Origin: Pinguiococcus pyrenoidosus
Lineage: Eukaryota; Sar; Pinguiophyceae; Pinguiochrysidales; Pinguiochrysidaceae
Length of the DNA stretch: 64,000 nt
Direction of reading: 5' to 3'
Assembly: GCA_019677205.1 (NCBI GenBank)
Contig: JAAMXY010000859.1
Coordinates: 1 to 64,000 of the forward strand
Under the pieces are notes generated by a model. The model was not told the DNA's origin, made no database searches, and saw only the letters and a program-made list of their open reading frames with translations. Numbering within the stretch: position 1 is the first letter of the stretch; the number at the start of each line of letters is the position of its first letter. Positions 33,137 to 44,176 of this stretch are shown one piece after another. The position numbers and the translations under genes are program-made.

Positions 33137-33669
33137 TTACTCGTCATCCGCGCCCTTGAGCGGAGGAGACAGCACCACGATGGCGGCTCCGATGAGCAGG
33201 AGGCCCACGATGGGGCCGGTGAGGCCGCCGAAGTCGCCGCTGTTGGCGCTGATAAGGAGGGTATTGGAAGCATCCATGACCTGGCAAACGACGCTCCCTC
33301 AGCTCCGGCAACCACGGCGCCAGCCTTGCTCCACACTTACCGCGTTGGCAGCCTCGGTCTCCATGGACATGCTCACCGTCGTGCGCGGCATCTGGAGGAG
33401 AGGTTCCGCCTCCTCGTCAGCACAAGCCTTGCGTCGCTACCTTCCGCTGTGGCTTCATGGCCTGTACCTGCTGGGGAGCCTTAAGGGTGGCGAGGGACGC
33501 CGGGCGGGCGGGCACGAAGGCCGAGGCGCTGGCCAAGAGGGCGGCGAAGACAGCGAGGACGAGAGCAGAGACCTTGGCAGGTGCAACACGTGGTGAGTTT
33601 GGCACCCTGGACGGGCAGGACCACCCCTCGCGCCAAGTCAGCGCTTGGACCTGGGCGAAGTACCTTCAT
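33137..33669 (-). CDS. Small plastid-targeted single-TM (probably thylakoid) protein
   Basis: Four exons: 33664-33669 (only ATGAAG), 33441-33572, 33341-33391 and 33137-33280, all phase 0, 110 residues. The spliced N-terminus reads MKVSALVLAVFAALL, a typical signal peptide, followed by ASASAFVPARPASL, the A/S-F cleavage motif of bipartite presequences for plastids of red-algal secondary origin. Basic residues follow (KPQRK), then a mature part with one membrane helix (LTGPIVGLLLIGAAIVVL) and a short acidic tail ending KGADDE. The size and layout resemble small photosystem-associated subunits, but I do not recognise the family. The 49-nt intron 33392-33440 and the 6-nt coding first exon are the weakest points. 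Confidence 0.75.
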
Positions 33670-34239
33670 GATTCGGCTGTTGACAAACAAGAGCGTCGCG
33701 AGTGCTTTAAGATCCGTAAGGCCGGCGGTTTGCGGCGACGGGAACGTCACATGGCGGGGATCATATATGCGTATCATCACTTCAGAAACTGTACATCACA
33801 TATTAATTTACAATGAATAAGATCGAGAAGATTCGCAAGGACTTTGCAGAGGATGGATACAAGTTCAAGGAAGGGTGCTCTTGACTACGGGAGGGCCCAG
33901 TCTTGACAACCGCTCGGTTCTATATTCAAACCTCTCCAGCTACAACCCTTCGTCCCTTCGCATCACTGGTGAGCTGTGTCGCGTCAGGCTTTGGCGTTCA
34001 ACCTCGTGTCGCGTCAGGATCATCTGAGAAGCTTCTCACCCCACGGGAATTGGATGCTTCCCGAGCGCCTCAAACTGGGGAACCTCTTGAGCTCCGACTC
34101 TCCTGCCGAAAGCGCGCGATCGACCTCTTGGCAAAGCCTGGAGATCCAAGAGCATCCAAATTCCTTCTCCCGCTGTTCTGCAACCTTGGATTTCGTGGCC
34201 CAGATCTTCGATGATTGACACCGAGCTGCCAAGTTGGAT
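33670..34239. other. Divergent promoter region between the plastid protein and Rab genes
   Basis: No gene was recognised in this 570-bp region. It contains a partly AT-rich core (about 33765-33815, atcatatatgcg and tattaattta) and a near-direct repeat, gtgtcgcgtcagg at about 33976 and 34007. A 23-codon frame at 33813-33884 is too short and isolated to call. Confidence 0.45.
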
Positions 34240-35198
34240 ATGAGCTCGAGACCGCGCTATGACCACCTTGTGAAGCTGCTCATCATCGGCGACGCCTGCG
34301 TGGGGAAATCCAGCATCTTGCTGCGCTTCATCGACGACTCCTTCAGCAGCAGCTACGTCACCACCATCGGCATCGATTTCAAGATCAAGACCATCGACGT
34401 CGGCTCGTCGCGGATCAAATTGCAGATCTGGGACACCGCCGGCCAGGAGCGCTTCCGCACCATCACGCAGGCCTACTACCGAGGAGCGATGGGTTCGAAC
34501 GAGACTGCACCCTCCCAAAAATGAAATAAGACAAGCTCATGTTCCCCTCACACAAGTCGATTCGCGGGACAGGAATTCTGCTGGTCTATGATGTCGGCGA
34601 CGCGAGAAGCTTCCGCCACGTGGCCCATTGGATGCGGCAGATCGCGCAGAACGCTACGGACGACGTCATAAAGGTGATTTGTCGGCTTGCTGAAGAGGAC
34701 CGCGATGTCGCTGATGTTGACGCGATGACGCTGATGTCAACGCGATGACGCTGATGTCAACGCGATAACGCTGATGTGACGCGAATACGCGATGACGCTC
34801 GGCGCGGCAGGTGCTTGTTGCGAACAAGAGCGACTTGGAGGACGACGACCGGAAAATCAGCGTTGAGCAGGGTCAGCGCCTCGCCGAGGACTACAACGTC
34901 CCGTTCTTCGAAACCTCCGCCAAGTCGGGTGAAGGCGTTAAGCAAGCCTTCGTGGGCATCTGCCGAATCTGCGTCCGGGCCCTCCAGAAAACGGCCGCGC
35001 AGGTAGGTGGTCCCTCTTTTTTTGCTGCACTGAGGTGATGGTGACGAGACCAAAACCCACCCGGCTCGTGAACATCAGGACAATCAGCAGGATCTCCTCG
35101 CACAGCGCGTGTCGAGCGTCATATTGAAGCCAGCGCCGCTCAATAAGAGTTCAAGATGCTGCGCATCGTCTTCTCGACGCGAAAGGATGGTCGCGTGA
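34240..35198 (+). CDS. Rab-family small GTPase (Rab8/Rab1-like)
   Basis: Membrane-traffic GTPase of about 221 residues from exons 34240-34492, 34573-34673, 34811-35002 and 35079-35198. It carries GDACVGKSS (P-loop), [13 protein letters not shown] (effector region), [33 protein letters not shown] and ETSAK; the RGAMG/LVYDV junction is restored exactly by the first splice. The start [18 protein letters not shown] is canonical. The last exon ends KSSRCC followed by eleven more residues before the stop, so the usual C-terminal prenylated cysteines are not terminal. Either the last exon is spliced differently or prenylation is lost. Intron 34674-34810 holds four 20-bp tandem repeats. Confidence 0.9.
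34701..34780. repeat. Four 20-bp tandem repeats inside a Rab intron
   Basis: Copies at 34701, 34721, 34741 and 34761 have the consensus cgcgatgacgctgatgtcaa; the middle two are identical and the outer two carry several substitutions. They occupy more than half of the 137-nt intron. Confidence 0.95.
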
Positions 35199-35569
35199 CA
35201 GGGAAACACACCCTGACTGAGCCGCGGCAAGGCGCGAGTCTTTGGGAGCGTTGCTGCAGAAAGAAGGAAGCCCCAAGCGCGATAAGACGCGCACCTCTTG
35301 CGTATGGTGTTGATAACAGTCGTTGGAATGGAAGTAAAGTTGAGTTGCCTATGCCTTTCTCCTCGTCCCATCCACAGTTCTGCTCTTCCTCGCCTGCTTC
35401 CTTTTCTCCTCTGCTCGAACTCGCCTAAGGGTAGAGTTGGTCGATTATCAGCGACGGCTCCAGAAGACCCAGCCCAGCACTTCAGAGATCGCCAAGATCT
35501 GCGATACGCACTTTGCCAGCACATCTTCCGCTTGCATGGCCAGGGACTCGCGCTTGATGTTCGCGGCCT
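35199..35569. other. Convergent 3' region of the Rab and LRR genes
   Basis: An open frame at about 35429-35580 (plus) reads VELVDYQRRLQKTQPSTSEI and could be an alternative terminal exon of the Rab transcript or chance; no RNA evidence is available. No other feature was seen. Confidence 0.35.
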
Positions 35570-36615
35570 CTAAGAGATGAAAGCATCAAAGGTGAGTCCC
35601 TTCTCTGCATAATACAAGGGTCTTTCTGACAACCCACCCTTCTGGCGCTCCAGTGCCAGCCGAGCTTCGTCGCGCCGCTTGATCTCGGCAAGTCGCAGAA
35701 CTTCTTCGGCTGGAAGGAGGGATGTGAGAACGACACCGCATCGTTTCAGACATGGATGGCGACGCTGACTTCTCCCTCTCTTTCTCTTACCTTCCTCCGC
35801 TTCCTTCATCTCCGATCGGATCGCCGCGACTTGCGCTTTGCCCCGGTCTCGGATGCGCCGAGCCTCCCGAAGCAGGTCCTCGTCTGGCGCAGCCACCTTG
35901 CCGTTAATCCATCCTCGGTTGCTCAAGCGCTCAATGGTATCACGATCCACGCTGCGACCGCTCTTGACGAGATTCGCTACGACGGTCGGATCTCGACGAA
36001 GCGTCCCGTCGGCATGCACATCATACGTGCGCTCGAGCGCCGGGTCACCGATGCCACAGTTCGTCTGCTGGCGAATAGTCATCCCACGGTCTTTCACCGC
36101 CTCGCTCAGACACTGCAATTCCGGATCGGCCGGGTCGTGCCGAAGCGCCAAACGCCAGTCTCTATCCACCCCACGGAAGTCGCAGAGCGCCTCTCTGGCC
36201 CGAGCTCGAAGCTTCAGCGCCGGTACCCAGACCGTCTCGCGCTGCTCCAGGATCTCTGTCGCGCGCTCCACTGCGTCCGCGAAACGTCCTTGGAGTAGGG
36301 CGCACTTGGCGGATGCATAGTGTACGGCGCTCCGGGCGTCGGCACTGGCTCGAGCGTTCCCTTCTAGGGCATCAGCTGCCTGGCCCAGCACTTTTTGAGC
36401 CTCACGTAGCTCGTCTTTGGCAGCTCCTTTCATCTTGGAAAGCTCTTCCGTGCCGAAGCGGCGTGCGGGTGGCTTGGCCTCTTCGGCTCCAGCGCTCCTG
36501 TCTTCGTCCCTCTCCTGTTCCTGTTCCTGTTCCTGTTCCTGTTCCTGTTCCTGTTCTTGTTCCTGTTCCTTTCCCCTTCCCTTTTCCTTTCCCTTTTCCT
36601 TTCCCTTTTTCTTCT

Positions 36616-36665
<50 letters not shown>

Positions 36666-39642
36666 TTCTTCTTCTTCTTCTTTGCCTTGGCTTTCTTCTC
36701 TTTGCCGGCGGCGCCGGACGCCTGCCTCGCCAGTACTCGTCGAATCGCGGCTTTGCTCTCCGCTTGACGCTTCTGTTCCGCCGCTGCCTCGCGCCGACGC
36801 ATCTCCTCCCTCAGGGCGTCGAGGCTCTCAAGAATCTTTTCCGCCCGGAGGAGCCGAGTGATGCCCAGGTACAAGGGCGCTTCGTACGCCTGGGCGACAG
36901 CGCCTTCGACGACCGGCTGGTGAAATACTTTGTACCTGTCGTCGGCGTTCCAGAAGGCGGGTGACAGCTGAAAGGTCCCGGACTCCAACAGCGCAAGAGT
37001 CGAGATCGTCTCCGCGTTCCTCTGCGACGCATCGGCCATCTTGCGAAGCCGTTCCTTGATGCGCTCTTCCTCGGACTTCACTCTCGTCGGCGGCGGTGGC
37101 AGAACCCTGGAGAAGCCGCCGGGATCGAGCTGCTTCTGTCTAAGTAGCGCATTGGCATCTTCCAGTATCTCCGGCGCGTCTCGAAGGCCGCCACCGTCTG
37201 GTCGGCGTAGCAGAAGTTCACCTTGGCGAAGCGTCCGCTGAAGCGCTGCGTTCTTCTCTGCAGCGCGCCGATCCTCTCCGAAGGGATTCCCACCCAGCTC
37301 GACATGCGAAAGCAGGGGCAGATTGTCGATGCACCGCGGCCTCCGCTCCAGTCGGTTGTGTGCCAGACAAAGGGTCTTCAGCTTGCTGCAGGCTACAAGG
37401 GAGCGCAGAATGCCTTCCCGGTGCCCTTTCGGATGCTCCACCAGGAAGTTGTAGCTGAGGTCCAACGACTCCAGATTCGTCAAGGATCCGACGGCGTCTT
37501 TGTCTGGTTCTCGGGCCAGCCGATTGTGCGCAGCGCTGAAGTGTCGCAGAGCGCGAAGTCGCGAGAGGTCCGCGCCCACCTCTTGAAGCACATTGTGACT
37601 GATATCCAAGTACGTCAAGGTGGAGAGGCCATAGAGGCTGTCGTAGACGCAGGTGAGGCCATTGTAGGACAGGTCGAGATGCTCCAGCGCGAGCAGCGCG
37701 CCGAAGACGTCCGTCTTGTCCTTGGCTTTCTTCCGTCCGAAGAGCCCCGAGGAGGCGTTGGCGATCCTGTTGTGGGCCAGCCCCAGACGGACGAGCTTGA
37801 AGAACCGCAGCAAGGCAGGCGGCGGCGCGACCAGGGCATTGCCGCTCAAATCGAGCTCCGTCAAGCGCGAGAGCGCGGAGAGGCTGCTTGGCACATCCCT
37901 GAGCGCGTTCGAGCTCAGATTCAAGGTGGTTATCGCCGTACATGCGGAAATCGCCTCGGACACAGTGGACAAGCCCGGTTCATTCCTGCTGACGCTCAAG
38001 ACCTTCAGGTGTCCAAGCCGTTGGAGCAGCGCGGTGGAAAGGGTCGTGACGCCACATCGATCCGCGTGGAGCTCCTCAAGCGTCGCGCCAAGGCTGGCGC
38101 CGAGTTGCTTGGTCTTCAGCGTCAAGCCAGGGTTTCCGCTCAAGTTCAGCACGCGAAGGCGGCGTAGCTTGGTCACGTCGGGGGGGAAATCCATCGCAAT
38201 GTTGTTGTTCGAGATGTCCAGATGGGTAAGCTGCGCCAGACCTCCAATTTCTCCAGGGATCTGGGGGATTCGATTTCCCGCCAGATCGAGAAGCTTCAAG
38301 GCCGCGCATTCGTGCAAGCTGGCGGGGAAGGCGGAAAGCAGATTGTTGCTGGCCCGCAAGTGCGTCAATCGTTTAAGCAGGCCGATGTTGACGTTCCATT
38401 GCCGCGTTTGGCGAAGAAGCTCCAAGTCGCCAGTCCGCTCCGGAAGTTTTTCGAGGCGATTGAAGCTCACATCGAGCTTCTCCAGCGACGGCAGGAGGTA
38501 GACTTGGGGCGCGTAGTCCTCCAAGCAGTTGTGGCCGAGTCGCAGTTCTCGGAGGGCCTGTAGCTCGCGAAGCTCTTCCGGAATCCCGCGGAGCTCATTG
38601 TGTGACACATCAAGCACCTTGAGCTTCGTCAGCTCCGCGATATCCTCAGAGAGTCGCCGCAGTCGATTCTGCGAGAGGTCTAGCGTCTCAAGCCAAGTGA
38701 GCTCGTAGATACGCCCCGATATCCGGGGTGCGTCCAGACTCGAGAGAGACAGCGTCTTGATGAACTTTCCTGCTACGCGAGCATCTTCGACAACATCGAT
38801 TGCCTTCTGCGCCTGTGAGCGAGGATAGCCCCTCTCCAACACTTCGAAGGACGTGCTGTCTGATTCGGACCCGTCGCTGATGTGTTCCTCACTCTCCTCT
38901 TCGCCGTCATCTTCTTCGTTCCCTTCACCTTCTTCGTCTGCCGAATCGGAGCTTTCGTCCTCGGAGCCTGTTCTCTCAACGCCTTTGCGCAATCTTTCCT
39001 CTGTCCATTTCAGGCGAAGGGCCTCCCTCTGCGCTTGCCGAGCCCTGACGCTGTCGAGTGTCTCTTTCCCTAGCAACGCCGGCTTGTCCCACGAGGCGTC
39101 TCCTGTCACTTCGTTGTAGTAGTAGAACGCCTGGCTCGCCTCGTCAAGCACCAGCTGCAGCCTCTCTGCCAGCACCTCTCGCGCATGCTGCAATGCTCGG
39201 GAGCGCCTCCACGAGCGCTGGAGCATGACGGCCGCCTCTTCCTCCTCGTACGCAGGGGCGACGGTCTCCAGATCGCCGAGGAGCTGCAGCATGTAAGGCA
39301 TCGCCCACTGCGAGACGTCCGCGCCCACATCGTAGTAGTAGTGCTCTCCTCGCCGCGGCGCATAGATCTTCTCCCACTTGCGGCGCAGCAGCGCCCTCCC
39401 GCGATCGCGGGACAGTCTGCACCGCCATGCACATTGGACAACCAGAGCCGCTTGATGCAGTTGCAGGTCCCCAGCCTACGATTGACTGGAGATGAGGACA
39501 AAGGCACAAAAAGAAAGGAGGGATTTCACGGAAGTTCGGTTTGCAACTACGATCCGCAAAAGCTGACCTGCTCAGGCTCCTTTTGCAAGCCCGAGGATCC
39601 AAGACCGGCGTCGACGTTCGCGTCTGCAGCTGGAGAACTCAT
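35570..39642 (-). CDS. IQ/WW - leucine-rich repeat - TPR-like scaffold protein
   Basis: Exons 39568-39642, 35791-39475 and 35570-35709 encode about 1299 residues. The N-terminus has two IQ-plus-WW pairs: AALVVQCAWRCRLSRDR then WEKIYAPRRGEHYYYDVG...QW, and AVMLQRSWRRSR then AFYYYNEVTGDASWDKP. An acidic stretch is followed by about 20 leucine-rich repeats (roughly residues 270-790; units such as LTKLKVLDVSHNELRGIPEE). A low-complexity block (Thr run, KEKGKEKG, EQEQEQ; about 950-1020) precedes a TPR-like region (SAVHYASAKCALLQGRFADA) and a charged C-terminus. Calmodulin or centrin binding by the IQ motifs and a flagellar or cytoskeletal scaffold role are inferred. Intron 35710-35790 is 81 nt with no in-frame stop, so its retention adds 27 residues. 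Confidence 0.85.
36505..36680. repeat. Compound microsatellite within LRR-gene coding sequence
   Basis: Plus-strand tracts of tcctgt (about 36505-36570), cctttcccttt (about 36571-36612) and cgt triplets (about 36617-36663) run back to back. Read on the minus strand they give a poly-Thr run flanked by Lys, KEKG repeats and an EQ repeat, all in frame. Confidence 0.9.
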
Positions 39643-40189
39643 GAGGCAAGGATTGCGCTCTCAGGCACAGCTGGCCATCTTCATCATCTCCGAGTCCTCT
39701 CGCGCCTCAGGACACTTGTGGACAGCGTCATAGTGCCGCTGTATCCTGAGGGTCTGCAAAGTGCTGCCACGACCGCAACACAGCAAGAAGGAACTTTGGA
39801 GGACAGACGCGGAGCGGGCTGATGGCATTGGCTCGACCGGAATGCACAACACCTTTGGACAGGTCCAAGTCTCCCAGCAAGCATGATATCACAAGTGATG
39901 TACACAAGTGAATGCATGTTGCTCCGGACATTCGACGTCCCGAGACCCCGCAAACGCCTGACTAGCAACTCCCGGAGCGTCAGCTGAAGATTCCCCCCCT
40001 TCCCATTCATCCCATCCCACCGATTCACGCAACTTTCGGTTTGATAATATATATATGCTCAGGATCGATGCTGACGAGTTATCAGTTCTGCGCCTCGAAC
40101 TGGTTTGAACGCAATCGATGCTATCCCATACTATGCGATGCTATGCGCAAATTCGTGCGCAGAAGACAACGCCGCAGTGGACGTCAAGT
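39643..40189. other. Divergent promoter region between the LRR and GDPD genes
   Basis: This 547-bp spacer contains an alternating AT tract (ataatatatatat, about 40044-40056) 134 bp before the GDPD start codon, the best TATA-like element in the window. Several near-copies of cgatgctat follow at 40115-40145. Confidence 0.5.
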
Positions 40190-41828
40190 ATGGCATCCAC
40201 TGTGCTGAGGGCTATCGTTGTGCTCTGCGCCCCTGTGCAGTTGCTGTAAGACCGCTTGCAATTCGGTGCCGTGTCAAAGGAGCCTCATTTTCGCTGCACT
40301 AGGGCGCTGGTCGATGTTCAGAAGTGTGTGAACGTGTCCAGCAGCTTGACTATAGCACATCGAGGAGCCAGCGGCTACCTCCCAGAGCACACGCTGCCCG
40401 CCTATCGTCTTGCGGCGCAGTTAGGCGCGCACTACATCGAGCCAGATCTGGTTATGACCATGGTATTCCTGCTTTTGAAGCAAAAGGCCGAGAGACTCGG
40501 CCAGTTTCCAGCGATGTTTCACGCCTTGTGCATGCTTAGGATGGGGAGATTATCGCCAGGCACGACCTGCTGCTGGACGATACCACAGACATCTCCTCAA
40601 GGGCCGAGTTCGCAGACCGGCAATGGACGATGTCGCAGGACGGAGTGGATGTGTAAGACCTCCGACTTTTTTACACCTTTGGCCTCGATGATGTTGCACG
40701 GATGGCTCCTCAGCAGTGCTGCGCGACTTCAGGACGGGCTTCTATGCCTTCAATTTCACGCTCGCGGAGATCAAGACGCTGCGCTGTAAGCAGCGCGTGG
40801 CGGATCGGGATCCGAGCTTCGACGGGGCCCTGCAGGTGGTTACGCTTGGCGAGATCATCGATGCAGTGCGGGCGTACAAGGCGGAGTTGGGTATCACGGT
40901 TGGGATATACATGGAGCCCAAGAAGGCTAGCGTGCACGCCACGGTGGGCCTAGACATCATCGCGAGGATGGTGGAGACCCTCAGCAGCAAGGGGATGGAC
41001 CTTGCGGACGAAGCGGCTGCCGGCTGCGACCCGGCGATTGGCATTTCGAATGTGATCGTACAGAGCTTCTCCCTTGACGATCTTGTTCGACTCGACACGC
41101 AGTACAATACGCGGGTGCCCCTTATCTATCTTCTGGGGCACCATTGGAACGACGTGAACCTGCAGGAAACGCGGCAGCACGCCCACGGGTTGGGACCGAG
41201 CAAGAGCATTTTCGATCCCACTGAAAGAGCACTCAGCGCGGAGCGCCTTGCGGCCGCGCACAGGAATGATCTCGCGGTGCATCCCTGGTTCGTACAGTCC
41301 TTTGAGCAGTCACGCACGATACGAAAGAATTCCCTGATCGTTTCTGACCGTGCCCCACCAACCACCGCCAGGGACTTCGCCATTGAAGAGGACAGCATGG
41401 ATGCGAGCTTCCACGGCGACGGCGATGCGGAGCTTCAGTACTACAAGTGCGAACTCGGAGTAGATGGGGTTTTCGCCAACTTCCCCGACAAGTCTGTCCA
41501 CGCCTGCTCAAGCTCGGTCGCTGAGAGCGCCGGCGACTCCGGCGGCGACTCGGACGACCCGACATGCGACAAACGCGACTTGGAGGTAGGAGGACGATTG
41601 GACGATTGAAGAGTATCCGCTCTCGCATCCACCCTGATAACCGTACCGCCTTGTCAGGTCGCGGTCGGCATTCTCGGCGGCCTCTTACTTCTGCTGCTTG
41701 TCTACGTGGCGTACACAGTCTATCGCTATGTCACTGGGTACCGCTACTTTCCACAAGACGACGACGAAGAAGACGACGACGGCGACACTCGGCCTCTTGG
41801 CCTCGGGTCCTTTATCCCCATGACGTAG
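40190..41828 (+). CDS. Glycerophosphodiester phosphodiesterase (GDPD) with signal peptide and C-terminal membrane anchor
   Basis: Five exons (40190-40245, 40303-40462, 40540-40652, 40733-41585, 41658-41828) give about 450 residues. The first exon encodes a signal peptide ([19 protein letters not shown]). The catalytic core is clear: [58 protein letters not shown] and IYMEPKK. The His of AHRG, the Glu/Asp of IEPD and the His of ARHD are the expected metal and catalytic residues. The C-terminus has one membrane helix ([17 protein letters not shown]) and an acidic tail, so the catalytic domain should face the lumen or outside. It would hydrolyse glycerophosphodiesters to glycerol-3-phosphate and alcohol. 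Every splice junction restores a conserved family motif. Confidence 0.9.
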
Positions 41829-41990
41829 ATGCGAAAGTATGGCGACGAATCATTTGATTCGCGTGCCTGCCTGACGAAGGCTGTCTCAAAGGAGACTTGA
41901 TAAGCTTAGAACTAGAACACGTAGCGCGAGATAAAGCCTCGGTAATGATCTCGTCACGCGGGCTCGCGGGGACGTTTCTGTTTCCACTGC
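41829..41990. other. Short convergent 3' spacer
   Basis: Only 162 bp separate the stop codons of the GDPD and armadillo-like genes, so their 3' UTRs must abut or overlap. No other feature was seen. Confidence 0.6.
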
Positions 41991-43950
41991 TCAGGCTTTG
42001 CCTTCGCGATCTGGCCCAGCTTGCCACCGAGCCGGGTCTTCGATCGAACGCGGTGTTGACTTGGTGTCCGACGCACGAGACTGCTTCAGCACCTCGAAGG
42101 GTTCTTGGCCAGCCATGTCAAAGTCCGCTCTCCCGACGTAGTGCTCACGAGCGGAGCGTATCAGCTCTGTGCCCATCGCGACGATTTCATGGTTCTCGGC
42201 CCATCTACGAAGAGAAGCGTCTCAGCTCCGAGAAGCGTCTCATCTCTGAGAAGCGACCTCGCCGATGAGCACGGCAGGAGCAAAAGTACCTTGAAACGGC
42301 ATCCTGCAGGATCGCTTCCAGGCCCATGCCAAAGGCGTTTGTGCGGTAATCGGCAACCTGACTTTGACTCCTGACGAATTTTTCATGGCTCGCGTCAGAG
42401 ACAGCGCGGAGCGTGTGCTCTCTTTCAAACAACTCTTCTCGAGACTTACGATGGTTCACTGTATTGGAGGAGGGAGAACAAGGTGGCGATCCCCTGACGC
42501 TGCACTTCCATGTGCTCCATGTGTCGCTGTAGCGCACTGATCACCGGTCTCAAACCACCTCGCCGAAACATGTAAAGCTTGTTGCGCGGATTCTGGAACA
42601 GCAGGTTGAAGAGAGCCAGGCATCCCCACTGCTGGATCTCCGCGTGAAGGCCGAACCAAAGCATGGCGTCCAGCACAACATCGATGCATCCAGCTTCTCC
42701 TTTCGTTGCGGCCATCATGGCGGCCAGCAGATGAGCGAAAGACTATCGCCTGCCTCAAGTGGTGCTCAACCCCCGCCGACTTACCCATTTCGCCAGCAAT
42801 GTCAGAGTCCTCGTCACAGAGCGCGGAGAAGAACAGGCAAGCTTGCTTGTGCACCATAGCCGGATCAGCTTCGGTGCTTTGCTCTTCGAGCGCAGGATTC
42901 CCCGCTGCTGCAGCCTCCTTATCGCGGATCAGAGAGGCCTTTATGCTGAGCACAAGCTGCTGCAGTGGAGTGGTCGGATTCGAATCAAGATCGTCGTCGA
43001 TGGTACTTGGATTCGTCTGCTGTGAAGCCTCGCTGTCGCCGCTGTGGTTTTCATGCTTGCTCTGGGCAGGAATGCCGCTCGTCGAGATATCTTCGCCAGA
43101 TTCCACGAGTCCACCTTCCCCGACACCCAGAGTCTCCAGATCTGCGTCTCCGAGAATGATGCTTCGCCCCAGCGGCACTCTGCTGATCGGCGTGAAGCAG
43201 GCCAGCACGAGGGACAGCATCGCATCGTTCTGAGGATAAGTCGCCAGCGTGTCCAGCGCCAAAGGCACAAACCCGCTGCTCAGCCACTCTGCAAGTATCT
43301 TGCAAGATTCACGAAACCAGGATGTAATACTCCATAAGCACCGATGCTGCAAGGAAGAACTTCATGACCGCCAATCTCACCCTTTCTCCGCCCTGTCGCA
43401 GCGACTCCAGCGCGGCTTTCAGCGCTTCCTCGCCCACGCCCTCCTTCTTCATCTGCTGCCTCCACTTGGGAAAGCAAAGAAGATATGGTCATATCCAACT
43501 GCTCTGCTTCTGTTTCCGAACGGAAGAGACCTGGCAACAGGGCAGCTTGGCAACTTGGCAGCTTGGTGGTACCTTCTCTAGTGTTAACGACGGCGGATCG
43601 TCGCAGCTGATACGCCGCTGCGACACCATCGAGAAAGCCACTATGACCAACGCGAAGCCGACAGAGGCCGCCAAGAACGTTTGCAGCGCTATTCACAGGG
43701 AAATTCCGGTTACGCGGCTGTCGCCAAAGGCGTCGAAAATCCTCAGCAAAACGCGTACCACTGAACTTAAAGACCAGTCCGACGCCCAGAGCGGCCAAAA
43801 GAACCGCGCTCGCGACGTCACCTGCGCATACCTCGACTCAGAAACTGCCCTGGACGCATCCGAGATGCTCAACACCCCACCTCCCGTCAGAAACGCCATA
43901 CCGGTCCCAGTGCTCCGGCCAAGAGATACGCGCGAAAGTCGGCGCCACAT
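41991..43950 (-). CDS. Armadillo/HEAT-like repeat protein with two N-terminal membrane helices
   Basis: Eight exons: 43902-43950, 43759-43821, 43573-43688, 43381-43464, 42785-43298, 42450-42699, 42290-42361 and 41991-42204; phases are consistent and give about 453 residues. The spliced N-terminus MWRRLSRVSLGRSTGTG precedes two hydrophobic helices (SAVLLAALGVGLVFKF and LAASVGFALVIVAFSMV), then KKEGVGEEALKAALESLRQG. The central part has armadillo-like helices: WLSSGFVPLALDTLATYPQN, MVHKQACLFFSALCDE, QQWGCLALFNLLFQNPRNK and MEVQRQGIATLFSLL. An outer-membrane or ER-anchored adaptor is inferred. The first three introns were chosen to link the hydrophobic segments in phase and are less certain than the rest. 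Confidence 0.65.
42212..42259. repeat. 18-bp tandem repeat inside an intron
   Basis: Two full copies and one partial copy of gagaagcgtctcagctcc (42212, 42230, 42248) lie in intron 42205-42289 of the armadillo-like gene. Confidence 0.9.
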
Positions 43951-44176
43951 TTGAATGCGGGGAAAGTGACCGTTTTGCCGCCAAAAACAGTCCCCGGACT
44001 GTTCAAGTCCCGGATGCGTGACAGACTCTCACAATTCCATCCGTCACGGGATCACGCGATCCCGACCAAAAGTCACGCGACTCGACCGGTTCTGCGAACG
44101 AAGAAGTCTTTCTACTTTTGCGGCTCTCTCCGCTGTGCCAAAGGCGTCCAGCGCGCGGCGCCGGCCCCCCCTCGCC
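43951..44176. promoter_or_regulatory. Short divergent promoter region
   Basis: Only 226 bp separate the start codons of the armadillo-like gene (minus) and the glycosyltransferase gene (plus), so both promoters and 5' UTRs must share it. The inverted string cgggatcacgcgatcccg lies at about 44048-44065. No TATA-like tract was seen. Confidence 0.4.

Noticed and set aside
33813-33884. 23-codon plus-strand frame MNKIEKIRKDFAEDGYKFK...
   Set aside because: It looks protein-like but is isolated, short and without splice partners; it was not called.
42759-43233. Plus-strand frames over the armadillo-like gene
   Set aside because: The minus-strand exons are joined by good splice sites with consistent phase and helical-repeat motifs; the plus frames lack both.
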